32,247 nucleotides of DNA from positions 1-32,247 of the forward strand of contig JAEYTA010000034.1 of the NCBI GenBank assembly GCA_023434265.1, written 5' to 3'. Below are positions 1 to 7,527 of this stretch, piece after piece. This DNA is from Pseudomonadota bacterium. GTDB taxonomy: Bacteria; Pseudomonadota; Alphaproteobacteria; Caulobacterales; Caulobacteraceae. Below the pieces are notes generated by a model. It was given only the letters and a program-made list of their open reading frames with translations. It did no database searches and had not been told where the DNA came from. Each line of letters starts with the position of its first letter. Positions within the stretch are counted from its first letter, which is position 1. The position numbers and the translations under genes are program-made.

Positions 1-168
1 CTTGGAGGCCATGAAGACATGGCCGGGGGCGCGCCGGCCCATCAGCACCTCCGTCCGACCCCGACTGCCGCGGGTAAGGATGAGGGTGGCGGCGTCCCGG
101 GGGCGCTGGCGGCCGCCGACCCGCGGAGCGTCGGCGAGGTCCTTGGCGGCGTCGAAGGGCTGGCTCAC
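1..168 (-). CDS. NUDIX hydrolase, N-terminal part only (runs off the window)
   Basis: Reading the minus strand from a GTG at 168 gives a 56-residue N-terminus without a stop. It contains a strand typical of the start of a NUDIX fold (DAATLILTR, then VLMGRRAPGHVFMASK). The Nudix box with its metal-binding glutamates would lie beyond the window edge. The GTG is preferred because a GGGGGAGGA ribosome-binding site sits just upstream, and because the nearby ATG at 173 meets a stop after two codons. NUDIX hydrolases cleave nucleoside diphosphates linked to another moiety; the substrate cannot be told here. A NUDIX gene downstream of rnr is a recurring arrangement in alphaproteobacteria, which supports the call. 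The family is fairly secure, the substrate unknown. Confidence 0.72.
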   Translation of the reverse strand, partial: MSQPFDAAKDLADAPRVGGRQRPRDAATLILTRGSRGRTEVLMGRRAPGHVFMASK

Positions 169-170
169 CA

Positions 171-298
171 CATTCCTCCCCCGCTGGGTGAGGGGGACCG
201 CAAGGCGGTGGAGGGGGTGCGTCCCTCACGCCGGAACTTGAGGTCGGCCCCCTCCACCACGCTGCGCGTGGTCCCCCTCCCCCAAGGGGGGAGGAATG
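171..298. repeat. REP-like large imperfect palindrome between rnr and the NUDIX gene
   Basis: Two inverted arms of about 52 bases face each other around a centre of roughly 25 bases. The outer ends are the same word in opposite orientation (CATTCCTCCC at 171, and its complement ending at 297). Each arm contains CCCCCTCCACC, a short GC hairpin, then GGTCCCCCTC. A related single arm occurs at 11471-11527, so this is a dispersed intergenic repeat and not a one-off hairpin. Transcribed from rnr it would form a strong stem that could end or stabilise the transcript. It also supplies the ribosome-binding site region of the NUDIX gene. Confidence 0.7.
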
Positions 299-307
299 GG
301 AGACGGA

Positions 308-2617
308 TCATCGCCGCTTGCCCTTCCGCACCCCCTTCAACCCACCCGAGGGCTTGGCGCCGTCGCGGGGGCGGGGGCCGCCGCGCTTCGGATAGCCGCC
401 GCCCTTCGGGCCTCGGGCGCGCATGCCGAGGCGGGGCGAGGGGGCGTTGGGGTCGCGGGGGGCGGGCTCGCTGAGCATCTCGAACAGCAGGCCGCCGGTG
501 ACCGGGGTCGCTTCGACGAGCCGCACCTCGACGGAACGGCCGAGCGTCCAGCGCTGGCCCGAGCGCTCGCCGACGAGGGCGTGGCTGCGGTCGTCGTGGG
601 TGAAATACTCGTTCCCGAGCGACGAGACGGGCACGAGGCCGTCGGCGCCGGTCTCCTCCAGTCGCACGAACAGGCCGAAGCGGGTGACGCCGGTGATGCG
701 GCCCGCGAAGGTCGCGCCGACGCGATCCTCGAGGAAGGCGGCGATGTAGCGGTCCATGGCGTCGCGCTCCGCGGCCATTGAGCGGCGCTCGGTCTGGGTG
801 ACCTGTTCGGCGATGGTCGACAGTTCGGCGATCTCGCGGTCGGTGAGCCCGTCCTTGCCCAGGTTCAGGGCGCGGATCAGGCCGCGGTGGACGATCAGGT
901 CCGAGTAGCGGCGGATCGGCGAGGTGAAGTGGGCGTAGCGGTCGAGGTTGAGGCCGAAGTGGCCGACGTTCTCGGGGCTGTAGATGGCCTGCATCTGGGT
1001 GCGCAGGACGACCTCGTTGACCACCTCTGCGTGGGGGCCGTCGCGGGTCTCGTCGAGCAGGCGGTTGAAGCGCTTCGTCGTCGCCGGCTCGCCCTTGGCC
1101 CACGGCTTGCCGATGGTCTGCAGGAAGTCGGCGAGATTGAAGATCTTCTCCTGACTGGGGGCCTCGTGCACCCGGTAGATCAGGGGGACCCGCTTCTGCT
1201 CCAGCGTTTCGGCGGCGCAGACGTTGGCCTGGATCATCATCTCCTCGATGAGCCGGTGCGCTTCCAGCGACTTGCGCGGCACGATGGCGCCGATGCCGCC
1301 CCCGGGATCCATCAGCACCTTGCGCTCGGGGCTCTCGATCTGCAGCGGGCTGCGCTTCAGCCGGCCCTTGAGCATGGCGTGGTAGGCGTTCCACAGCGGA
1401 TAGAGGATGGCCTCCATGATCGGGCCGGTCGCATCGTCGGGCTGGCCGTCGATGGCGGTCTGGGCCTGCTCGTAGCTGAGGCTGGCGTGCGAACGCATCA
1501 GGCCGCGCACGAAGCGATGGCCCAGCTTGCGGCCGTCCTTGTCGAAGACCATGCGCACGGCGAGGCAGGCGCGGTTCTCGCCCTGCTTGAGGCTGCACAG
1601 GCCGTTGGAGAGCACCTCGGGCAGCATCGGCTCGACGCGGTCCGGGAAGTAGGTGGAGTTGCCCTTGGCGCGGGCCTCGCGGTCCAGCGCCGTGCCGGCC
1701 CGGACGTAGGCGGCGACGTCGGCGATGGCCACCCAGACGACCCAGCCGCCCGGGTTCTTCGGGTCGTCGTCGCGGGCCCCGTAGACGGCGTCGTCGTGAT
1801 CGCGGGCGTCGGCGGGGTCGATGGTGATCAGGGGCAGGTCGCGCAGGTCCTCGCGGCCCTTGAGCGAGGGCAATTCCTGGTCCTGCGCCTCGGCCTCGAC
1901 GGCCTCGGAGAAGCCGGTGGGCACGCCGTGGGCGTGGATGGCGATCAGGGAGGCGGCGCGGGGGTCGTCCTCGCGGCCGATGGTTTCGAGGATCTTGCCG
2001 CGCTTCGGGCCGTAGCGGTGCTCGCCCTTCTCGATGGCGGCCAGCACCAGGTCGCCGTCCCGGAGGTCGCCGGCCTGGGCGTGGGGGACCAGCAGCACGT
2101 CCTTCGAGCGACGGTCGACCGGCTCCACCCGGACCTCGCGGTTGGACTTGCGGATGACGCCCAGCACCCGGTTGGTCCCGGCGTCGAGGCGCTTGATCAG
2201 GCGGGCCTCCCAGCCGTCCTCGCCGCGCTCGAATTTGCACAGCAGTCGGTCGCCCATGCCGGGGGCGGGGCCGGCCCTGCCGCCGCGGTCGGGGACGAGC
2301 AGGGCGCGGGGCGCGTCCTCCGACGCCTCGACGAGGCGGACGTAGATCTCGCCGTCGACGTCGCGCTCGACCACGTCGGCGACGCCGACGGGCGGCAGGC
2401 CGCCGGCGGGGGAGAAGCCCTTGCGGCCGCGCTTGCCCAGCGCGCCCTCGGCCTCGAGCTCGCGGATCATCTCGCGCAGGGCCCGGCGGTCGCCGCCCTT
2501 GAGGCCGAAGTGGCGGGCGATGTCGGTTTTCTCGGCCGATCCGGCCTCGCGGAGGAAGGCGAGGAGGGTGTCCCGGTCGGGGAGCCCGGCGGGCGGACGT
2601 TTGGGGGGTCTGGTCAT
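308..2617 (-). CDS. rnr: Ribonuclease R (3'-5' exoribonuclease)
   Basis: This 769-residue protein has the full RNase R layout: an N-terminal winged-helix-like segment (about 12-70), OB/cold-shock folds (about 75-220), the RNB catalytic domain (about 255-590), an S1 domain (about 630-710) and a basic, Gly/Lys/Arg-rich tail. The metal-binding aspartates are visible in TIDPADARDHDDA at 265-277, and the RNB signature YAHFTSPIRRYSDLIVHR lies further on. RNase R degrades structured RNA processively in the 3'-5' direction and works in RNA quality control and trans-translation. The ATG abuts the stop codon of the PIN toxin gene (TGA then ATG with no gap), and I see no good Shine-Dalgarno sequence, so translational coupling is likely. 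Very secure call. Confidence 0.97.
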   Translation of the reverse strand: MTRPPKRPPAGLPDRDTLLAFLREAGSAEKTDIARHFGLKGGDRRALREMIRELEAEGALGKRGRKGFSPAGGLPPVGVADVVERDVDGEIYVRLVEASEDAPRALLVPDRGGRAGPAPGMGDRLLCKFERGEDGWEARLIKRLDAGTNRVLGVIRKSNREVRVEPVDRRSKDVLLVPHAQAGDLRDGDLVLAAIEKGEHRYGPKRGKILETIGREDDPRAASLIAIHAHGVPTGFSEAVEAEAQDQELPSLKGREDLRDLPLITIDPADARDHDDAVYGARDDDPKNPGGWVVWVAIADVAAYVRAGTALDREARAKGNSTYFPDRVEPMLPEVLSNGLCSLKQGENRACLAVRMVFDKDGRKLGHRFVRGLMRSHASLSYEQAQTAIDGQPDDATGPIMEAILYPLWNAYHAMLKGRLKRSPLQIESPERKVLMDPGGGIGAIVPRKSLEAHRLIEEMMIQANVCAAETLEQKRVPLIYRVHEAPSQEKIFNLADFLQTIGKPWAKGEPATTKRFNRLLDETRDGPHAEVVNEVVLRTQMQAIYSPENVGHFGLNLDRYAHFTSPIRRYSDLIVHRGLIRALNLGKDGLTDREIAELSTIAEQVTQTERRSMAAERDAMDRYIAAFLEDRVGATFAGRITGVTRFGLFVRLEETGADGLVPVSSLGNEYFTHDDRSHALVGERSGQRWTLGRSVEVRLVEATPVTGGLLFEMLSEPAPRDPNAPSPRLGMRARGPKGGGYPKRGGPRPRDGAKPSGGLKGVRKGKRR

Positions 2618-3064
2618 TCAGTCTTTCAACGCCGACGTGTCGGCGGGGTTGAGGCAGGGCCGGCCGAGGACGGCCGCGGCACGGCTCATCCCCTTGTCGA
2701 GGGTGACGAGGGTGGCGTCCAGCCGGGCCGCCATGGCGATGTGGATGGCGTCGGGCGCGCGGAGGATCAGGTCCGGCTGCCGGACAAGACGGTCCGCCGC
2801 CGCCACGTCACCGCGGGACAGGCCCACATGTCGGGTCGCCGTGCCGACCCAATCGTCAAGGCGGGCGAAGGCTTCCTCCAGCTGATCAGCCGAAAGAACC
2901 GCCATGCGGACCAGCCGGGCGAGGGCCGCCGAAGTCTCCGCGAGGGCGAAATCACTGGCGGTCAGCGGCCGTTCGTCCGCATCCAGCAGGTCCGCCACCG
3001 CGCGGGCCGCGTCTTCCTTCACCATCAGAGCGACCAGGACGCTGGCGTCCAAGTAGAGCATCAT
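2618..3064 (-). CDS. PIN-domain toxin, VapC-like ribonuclease
   Basis: A protein of 148 residues with a PIN fold. The expected acidic quartet is present: D6 in LYLDASVLV, E43 in ALAETSAAL, D105 in RAPDAIHIA and D123 in VTLDKGM. PIN toxins of this kind are Mg-dependent endoribonucleases that cut tRNA, rRNA or mRNA when their antitoxin is lost. The start at 3064 makes an ATGA overlap with the antitoxin stop; a second ATG follows directly (3061), so one residue is ambiguous. A longer frame to 3139 runs into the antitoxin gene and lacks a reason to be used. The gene is translationally linked to the antitoxin upstream and touches rnr downstream. Confidence 0.9.
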   Translation of the reverse strand: MMLYLDASVLVALMVKEDAARAVADLLDADERPLTASDFALAETSAALARLVRMAVLSADQLEEAFARLDDWVGTATRHVGLSRGDVAAADRLVRQPDLILRAPDAIHIAMAARLDATLVTLDKGMSRAAAVLGRPCLNPADTSALKD

Positions 3065-3324
3065 TCCGGCTCGCCGTCGCGCATCCGACGAACGAGTTCG
3101 GCCGCCGACATCGGCAGAGGCGGCTGCTGCTCGCGCCACTCGGCCAGCTCGCGCAGTAGCGCGCGGCGCTTTTCGAGGCTTATCGCCGGCCCGCCGTGGC
3201 CGGGCGCCTTCAACTCCGCCACCGGTTTTCCATGCCGAGTGATGGTGATGCTTTCCCCCTTCTCGACCCGGTCGAGCAGGTGGGTGAACTTGTTCCTGGC
3301 TTCCGCGACCCCGTAGTTGGCCAT
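3061..3324 (-). CDS. Antitoxin of the Phd/YefM family
   Basis: An 87-residue protein starting MANYGVAEARNKFTHLL, the typical N-terminus of Phd/YefM antitoxins, with the second conserved stretch GESITITRHGKPVAEL. The N-terminal half binds DNA and the C-terminal half should wrap the PIN toxin. The ATG at 3324 is chosen because AGGAG lies 6-7 bases upstream; an in-frame start at 3366 would include the promoter region. The gene overlaps the toxin by four bases. An AT-rich inverted repeat at 3342-3359 just upstream is a likely autoregulatory operator, since toxin-antitoxin complexes of this family usually repress their own promoter. Confidence 0.9.
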   Translation of the reverse strand: MANYGVAEARNKFTHLLDRVEKGESITITRHGKPVAELKAPGHGGPAISLEKRRALLRELAEWREQQPPLPMSAAELVRRMRDGEPE

Positions 3325-3341
3325 CGCGCCATCTCCTGTTC

Positions 3342-3359
3342 TGGCCATAAATATAGCCA
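3342..3359. promoter_or_regulatory. Candidate operator/promoter of the toxin-antitoxin pair
   Basis: An 18-base interrupted palindrome with TGGC/GCCA ends around an AT-rich centre (14 of 18 positions symmetrical). It stands out in this GC-rich region and begins 18 bases before the antitoxin ATG. A TATATT-like -10 element for the minus strand lies inside it. The position fits autorepression by the Phd-type antitoxin. It also lies upstream of the divergent cystathionine beta-synthase gene, so effects on that gene are possible. Confidence 0.45.
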
Positions 3360-3440
3360 CAATCACCGGACGCCGCCAGTCGGGTTGTTCGGTCGCCGCG
3401 CCACGCCTAGCTTCCGGCCCGAACGCATCGGAGTGTCTGA

Positions 3441-4844
3441 ATGTCCCTCGCCCCCGCCCCCGTCCTGACCGGCCCGACCAGTTCGCTGCTGGATCTGATC
3501 GGCAAGACGCCGATGGTGGAGGTGAAGCGGATGGACACCGGGCCGTGCCGGCTGTTCCTCAAGCTGGAGAGCCAGAACCCCGGCGGCTCGATCAAGGACC
3601 GCATCGCCCTGTCGATGATCGAGGCGGCCGAGCGCGAAGGCTACCTGAAGCCCGGCGGGACCATCGTCGAGGCGACGGCGGGCAACACCGGGCTGGCGCT
3701 GACGCTCGTCGGGCAGGCCAAGGGCTACAAGGTCCTGCTCGTTATTCCCGACAAGATGTCGAGGGAAAAAATCCAGCATATCCGGGCGATGGGGGCCGAT
3801 GTTCGCCTGACGCGCTCGGACGTGCCGCATGGGCATCCCGAGTACTACACCGACATGGCCGAGCGGCTGGCGCAGGAGATTCCCGGCGGCTTCTACGTCA
3901 ACCAGTTCGCCAACGACGCCAATTCGGAAGCCCATTTCCGCAGCACCGGGCCGGAGATCCACGAGCAGATGGTCGGCGAGGTCGACGCCTTCGTGGCGGG
4001 CATCGGTTCGGGCGGGACCATCACCGGCGTAGCCCGCTATCTGAAGAGCGTCGGCTCGGACGCGAAGATCATCCTCGCCGATCCGGTCGGCTCGACCCTC
4101 GCCGGGTTGGTCAACGAGGGCGTTCCGGGGCCCGAGGGCGGCTACACGGTCGAGGGCATCGGCCAGAACTTCGTGCCGGACACCGCCGACATGAGCCTGA
4201 TCGACCAAGCCTATTCCATCCCCGACGCCGAGGCGATCGCCACGGTGCGCGAACTGCTGTTGAAGGAGGGGGTGCTGGCCGGATCGTCCTCGGGGACGCT
4301 GATCGCCGCGGCGCTGCGCTGGTGCCGGGAGCAGACGGAGCCGAAGCGGGTCGTGACCCTGGTCTGCGACACGGGGGCGAAATACCTGTCCAAGGTCTAC
4401 AATGACGCCTGGCTGGCCGATCACGGCCTGGCCGCGCGCGAGCTGCACGGCGACCTGTCGGACCTGATCACGCGCAAGTACGAGGCCGGCGACGTCGTCG
4501 CGGTCGGGCCGGGCGACACCCTGGACACCGCCTTCAAGCGGATGAAGGGCGCCGACGTGTCGCAACTGCCGGTGATCGACGAGGGCCGGCTGGTCGGCAT
4601 CCTCGACGAGAGCGACATCGTGCACATCATGAACACCGACGCGATCACCCGCGAGGAACGCTTCGCCAAGCCGGTGTCCTCGGCGATGACGCGCGATCTC
4701 GACACGGTGCAGGTGGGCGAGCCGCTGGAGGCGCTGATCCCGCTGTTCGACCGCGACCGGGTGGCGATCGTGCTGGACGGCGACCGCTTCGTGGGCCTGA
4801 TCACCCGCTCGGACCTGATCAACCACCTGAGCCTGAACCGGTAA
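3441..4844 (+). CDS. Cystathionine beta-synthase with C-terminal CBS domain pair
   Basis: A 467-residue PLP enzyme. The catalytic domain (about 14-330) carries the PLP lysine K52 in NPGGSIKDR, the substrate loop TAGNTG (79-84) and the phosphate-binding GSGGT near 187. Two CBS domains follow (about 345-465), as in eukaryotic-type cystathionine beta-synthase and unlike plain cysteine synthase. The expected reaction joins serine or O-acetylserine and homocysteine to cystathionine; the CBS pair often senses adenosyl ligands. The start has GGAG 8 bases upstream. It opens a plus-strand run whose last enzyme (6362-7525) is the matching cystathionine lyase type, so the pair suggests reverse transsulfuration. 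O-acetylserine sulfhydrylase activity is the main alternative. Confidence 0.9.
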   Translation: MSLAPAPVLTGPTSSLLDLIGKTPMVEVKRMDTGPCRLFLKLESQNPGGSIKDRIALSMIEAAEREGYLKPGGTIVEATAGNTGLALTLVGQAKGYKVLLVIPDKMSREKIQHIRAMGADVRLTRSDVPHGHPEYYTDMAERLAQEIPGGFYVNQFANDANSEAHFRSTGPEIHEQMVGEVDAFVAGIGSGGTITGVARYLKSVGSDAKIILADPVGSTLAGLVNEGVPGPEGGYTVEGIGQNFVPDTADMSLIDQAYSIPDAEAIATVRELLLKEGVLAGSSSGTLIAAALRWCREQTEPKRVVTLVCDTGAKYLSKVYNDAWLADHGLAARELHGDLSDLITRKYEAGDVVAVGPGDTLDTAFKRMKGADVSQLPVIDEGRLVGILDESDIVHIMNTDAITREERFAKPVSSAMTRDLDTVQVGEPLEALIPLFDRDRVAIVLDGDRFVGLITRSDLINHLSLNR

Positions 4845-4847
4845 CCG

Positions 4848-5633
4848 ATGAGAGGCCTGGTTCTCGCCATGGCGCTGTCGCTGGTCCCGGGGATCGGGGC
4901 GGGCGCGCAGTCGTTGGCGCAGGCGCAGGATCAGGTTCAGGTGGGCGTGCCGGGTTGCGCGGACGATGTGCCGGTCCGCGCCTGGCGCGAGCCCATCACC
5001 TTCGACAGCCGCGGCCGGAGCATCCGGGCCCATCTCTATTCGCCGCGCGGCGAGGGCAACGGCGTCGGCGTCGTGCTGCTGCACGGCGGCACGGGGTTCG
5101 AGATGAACGCGATCCTGTTCGACGCCCACGCCATCCAGTTGGCCTCGCGCGGCTATCACGTCATCCTGCCGGCCTATTTCGACGCCGCGGCGCCGGACCG
5201 CAGCCGGCCCACGGTGACGGCGCGGGCCTGGCGGCAGGCGGCGCTGGACGCGGCCGAGGCTCTGGCGGCCGAGCCGGGGCTGGCGCGCGAGCGCGTGGCG
5301 CTGTGGGGCTATTCGCGCGGGGCCGCGGTGGGCGCGGACGCAGCGACGTTTCCCGGCGGCGGCGTGCGCTCGGCCATCCTGGTGGCCGGCGGCGGTTCGC
5401 TGGATGAGGACAGGGACGGCCGCGACCTGTCGGTTCTGATGCTGCACGCCCGCCGCGACGACGCCGTGCCGGTGCGCAGCACCCTGCGGCTGGCGGAGGA
5501 TCTGCGCGCGGCGGGGGCGGCGGTGGAGGTCCAGGAGCTGGCCTTCGACGGCCACCAGTACGACCTGCCTACCTGGTGCGCGGCGTTCGCGGCGACGCGG
5601 GCGTTTCTGGAGCGACGCCATGGACCGGCGTAG
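4848..5633 (+). CDS. Exported alpha/beta hydrolase, dienelactone-hydrolase-like
   Basis: A 261-residue protein with an N-terminal signal peptide (hydrophobic about 3-20) and an alpha/beta-hydrolase core. The likely triad is S156 in WGYSRG, D204 or D205 in HARRDDAVPV and H236 in FDGHQYD; the oxyanion region is LLHGGTG (77-83). It would hydrolyse an ester, lactone or related bond in the periplasm. The substrate is not evident. It starts three bases after the stop of cystathionine beta-synthase and overlaps the next hydrolase by 14 bases, so it is almost surely in the same operon. The two hydrolases share the FES/FDS-GKPIR-type N-terminal strand and are probably paralogues. Confidence 0.85.
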   Translation: MRGLVLAMALSLVPGIGAGAQSLAQAQDQVQVGVPGCADDVPVRAWREPITFDSRGRSIRAHLYSPRGEGNGVGVVLLHGGTGFEMNAILFDAHAIQLASRGYHVILPAYFDAAAPDRSRPTVTARAWRQAALDAAEALAAEPGLARERVALWGYSRGAAVGADAATFPGGGVRSAILVAGGGSLDEDRDGRDLSVLMLHARRDDAVPVRSTLRLAEDLRAAGAAVEVQELAFDGHQYDLPTWCAAFAATRAFLERRHGPA

Positions 5634-6360
5634 GCTGCTGGCCGGCGCGGCCGCGGCGGCGGGCCTTGCGGGGACCGCGCAGGCCCAGGAAGCCGCGCGC
5701 GCCGTGGCCTACGAGGGCATGACCTTCGAGAGCCATGGCAAGCCGATCCGGGCCATCCACTACCGGCCGGCGGGCGAGGGGCGGCGGGCGGCGATCGTGA
5801 TGATGCACGGCTCGGGCGGACGCATCCGCAACGCCGGGCCGTGGCACGAGCTGGCCCTGCGCTTCGCCGGAGACGGCTATCAGGTGCTGACCCCGCTCTA
5901 CACCGACGCCTTCCCCGACGACGGCGTCCGCCCCGAGCGGATGATGGAGGCGTGGCGCGACGTCGGCGAGCACGCCATCGACTGGTTCATCGCGCGCGGC
6001 GTGGACCGGCGGCGCACGGCGATGTTCGGCTATTCGCTGGGCTCCTACGTGGCCGTCGACGGGGCGCTGGGCAACAGCCGGGCGGCGGCGGCGATCGGCC
6101 TCGCCGGCGGAGTCGACGTCTACCGGCCGCGGGCGCCCCGCCGGCGCATTCCGGTGCTCATCCTTCGGGCCGAGAACGACACCCACGTGCTGCCGCGCAA
6201 CACCGCCGCCTGGGTCGAATTCCTGCGCGACGAGGACATCCCCGTGCGCGTGGAGGTGATAGAGGGGGCCGGACACCTGTTCACGCCGCCGCAGTGGGCC
6301 GACATCTTCGCCCGCTCGGCCGCCTTCTACGCCGGCAACATCGGCCGACCCGAGGAATGA
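5620..6360 (+). CDS. Exported alpha/beta hydrolase, dienelactone-hydrolase-like (second copy)
   Basis: A 246-residue protein beginning MDRRRLLAGAAAAAGLAG, a short arginine-rich signal sequence that may be Tat-type, with a cleavage site near AQA (22). The triad is probably S139 in FGYSLG, D187 in RAENDTHV and H219 in GAGHLF; HGSGG (63-67) is the oxyanion loop. Periplasmic ester or lactone hydrolysis is expected, substrate unknown. Its start lies inside the end of the upstream hydrolase gene and its stop is one base before the start of the next gene, so expression is coupled on both sides. Why two exported hydrolases sit between two transsulfuration enzymes is not explained by known pathway logic. 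Confidence 0.84.
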   Translation: MDRRRLLAGAAAAAGLAGTAQAQEAARAVAYEGMTFESHGKPIRAIHYRPAGEGRRAAIVMMHGSGGRIRNAGPWHELALRFAGDGYQVLTPLYTDAFPDDGVRPERMMEAWRDVGEHAIDWFIARGVDRRRTAMFGYSLGSYVAVDGALGNSRAAAAIGLAGGVDVYRPRAPRRRIPVLILRAENDTHVLPRNTAAWVEFLRDEDIPVRVEVIEGAGHLFTPPQWADIFARSAAFYAGNIGRPEE

Positions 6361-6361
6361 C

Positions 6362-7525
6362 ATGAGTTCGCTGAAGAACAGCCAGGGCTTCTCCACCCGC
6401 GCCATCCACGCCGGCCAGCGGCCGGACCCGACGACCGGGGCGGTGATGACGCCGATCTACGCCACCTCGACCTACGCCCAGGAGAGCCCGGGCGTGAACA
6501 AGGGCTATGAGTACGCGCGGGGCAAGAACCCGACGCGGGAGGCGTTCGAGGCCTGCCTCGCCGACCTCGAGGGCGGGGTGCAGGGCTTCGCCTTCGCCTC
6601 GGGCATGACGGCGACGGCGACGGCGCTGGAGTTGCTGGACGCCGGGTCGCACATCGTCACCGGCGACGACCTGTACGGCGGCAGCTGGCGGCTGTTCGAG
6701 CGGGTCCGGCGGCGCTCGATGGGGCTGGGCTTCGCCTATGTGGACCTCTCGGATCTCGGCGCGGTCGAGGCGGCGATCACGCCGAAGACGCGGATGATCT
6801 GGGCCGAGACGCCGACCAATCCGCTGATGAAGCTGGCCGACATCGAGGGGCTGTCGCGGATCGCGAAGGCGCGCGGGTTGAAGCTGGTGGTCGACAACAC
6901 CTTCGCCACCCCGTGGAGCCAGCAGCCTTTGAGCCTCGGCGCCGACATCGTCATGCACTCGGCGACCAAATATCTGAACGGTCACTCGGACATCATCGGC
7001 GGGGCGCTGGTGACCGGCGACGCCGAGCTGGCGAAGGAGCTGAAGTTCCTGCAGAACTCGGTCGGCGGCGTGATGGGGCCGTTCGACGCCTTCCTGGCCA
7101 ACCGGGGGCTGAAGACGCTGGGCCTGCGCATGAAGGCGCACAACGAGAACGCCCTGGCGGTGGCGCGCTGGCTGGAGACGCGCAAGGGCATCGCGAAGGT
7201 GATCTATCCGGGGCTGATCAGCCACCCGCAGCACGAGCTGGCGGCGCGACAGATGAACGGGCGCTTCGGGGGCATGGTCACGGCCATCATCGACGGCGAC
7301 CTGTCGCGCACGAAGCAGGTGCTGGAGCGGGTGCAGGTGTTCACCCTGGCGGAGTCGCTGGGCGGGGTGGAGAGCCTGGTCAACCACCCGGCCATCATGA
7401 CCCACGCCTCGGTGCCGAAGGAGGTGCGCGAGGCGGGCGGGGTGACGGACAGCCTGATCCGGCTGTCGGTCGGGGTCGAGGATATCGACGACCTGATCGC
7501 CGATCTCGACCGGGCGCTGGGGTGA
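6362..7525 (+). CDS. Cystathionine gamma-lyase/synthase-type PLP enzyme
   Basis: A 387-residue member of the Cys/Met-metabolism PLP family. The PLP lysine is K203 in HSATKYLNGHSD; D178 in VVDNTFATP should contact the pyridine nitrogen; SGMTATATAL (80-89) and YGGSWRLF are the usual cofactor and tetramer-contact loops. The late motif LAESLGGVESL matches cystathionine lyases and synthases and is compatible with gamma-lyase. The family also includes cystathionine beta-lyase and O-succinylhomoserine sulfhydrylase, which cannot be excluded by eye. The presence of cystathionine beta-synthase in the same run favours gamma-lyase, giving cysteine, ammonia and 2-oxobutyrate. It starts one base after the upstream hydrolase stop. 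Confidence 0.88.
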   Translation: MSSLKNSQGFSTRAIHAGQRPDPTTGAVMTPIYATSTYAQESPGVNKGYEYARGKNPTREAFEACLADLEGGVQGFAFASGMTATATALELLDAGSHIVTGDDLYGGSWRLFERVRRRSMGLGFAYVDLSDLGAVEAAITPKTRMIWAETPTNPLMKLADIEGLSRIAKARGLKLVVDNTFATPWSQQPLSLGADIVMHSATKYLNGHSDIIGGALVTGDAELAKELKFLQNSVGGVMGPFDAFLANRGLKTLGLRMKAHNENALAVARWLETRKGIAKVIYPGLISHPQHELAARQMNGRFGGMVTAIIDGDLSRTKQVLERVQVFTLAESLGGVESLVNHPAIMTHASVPKEVREAGGVTDSLIRLSVGVEDIDDLIADLDRALG

Positions 7526-7527
7526 CT

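Noticed and set aside
887..3316. Very long open frame on the plus strand opposite rnr
   Set aside because: Its composition is Val/Gly/Ala/Arg-rich without domains, and it lies antisense to a clear RNase R and toxin-antitoxin pair; high GC lengthens such shadow frames.
3363..5621. Long minus-strand frame opposite cystathionine beta-synthase and the hydrolase
   Set aside because: It is a His/Arg/Gln-rich mirror of two recognised genes with no domain of its own.
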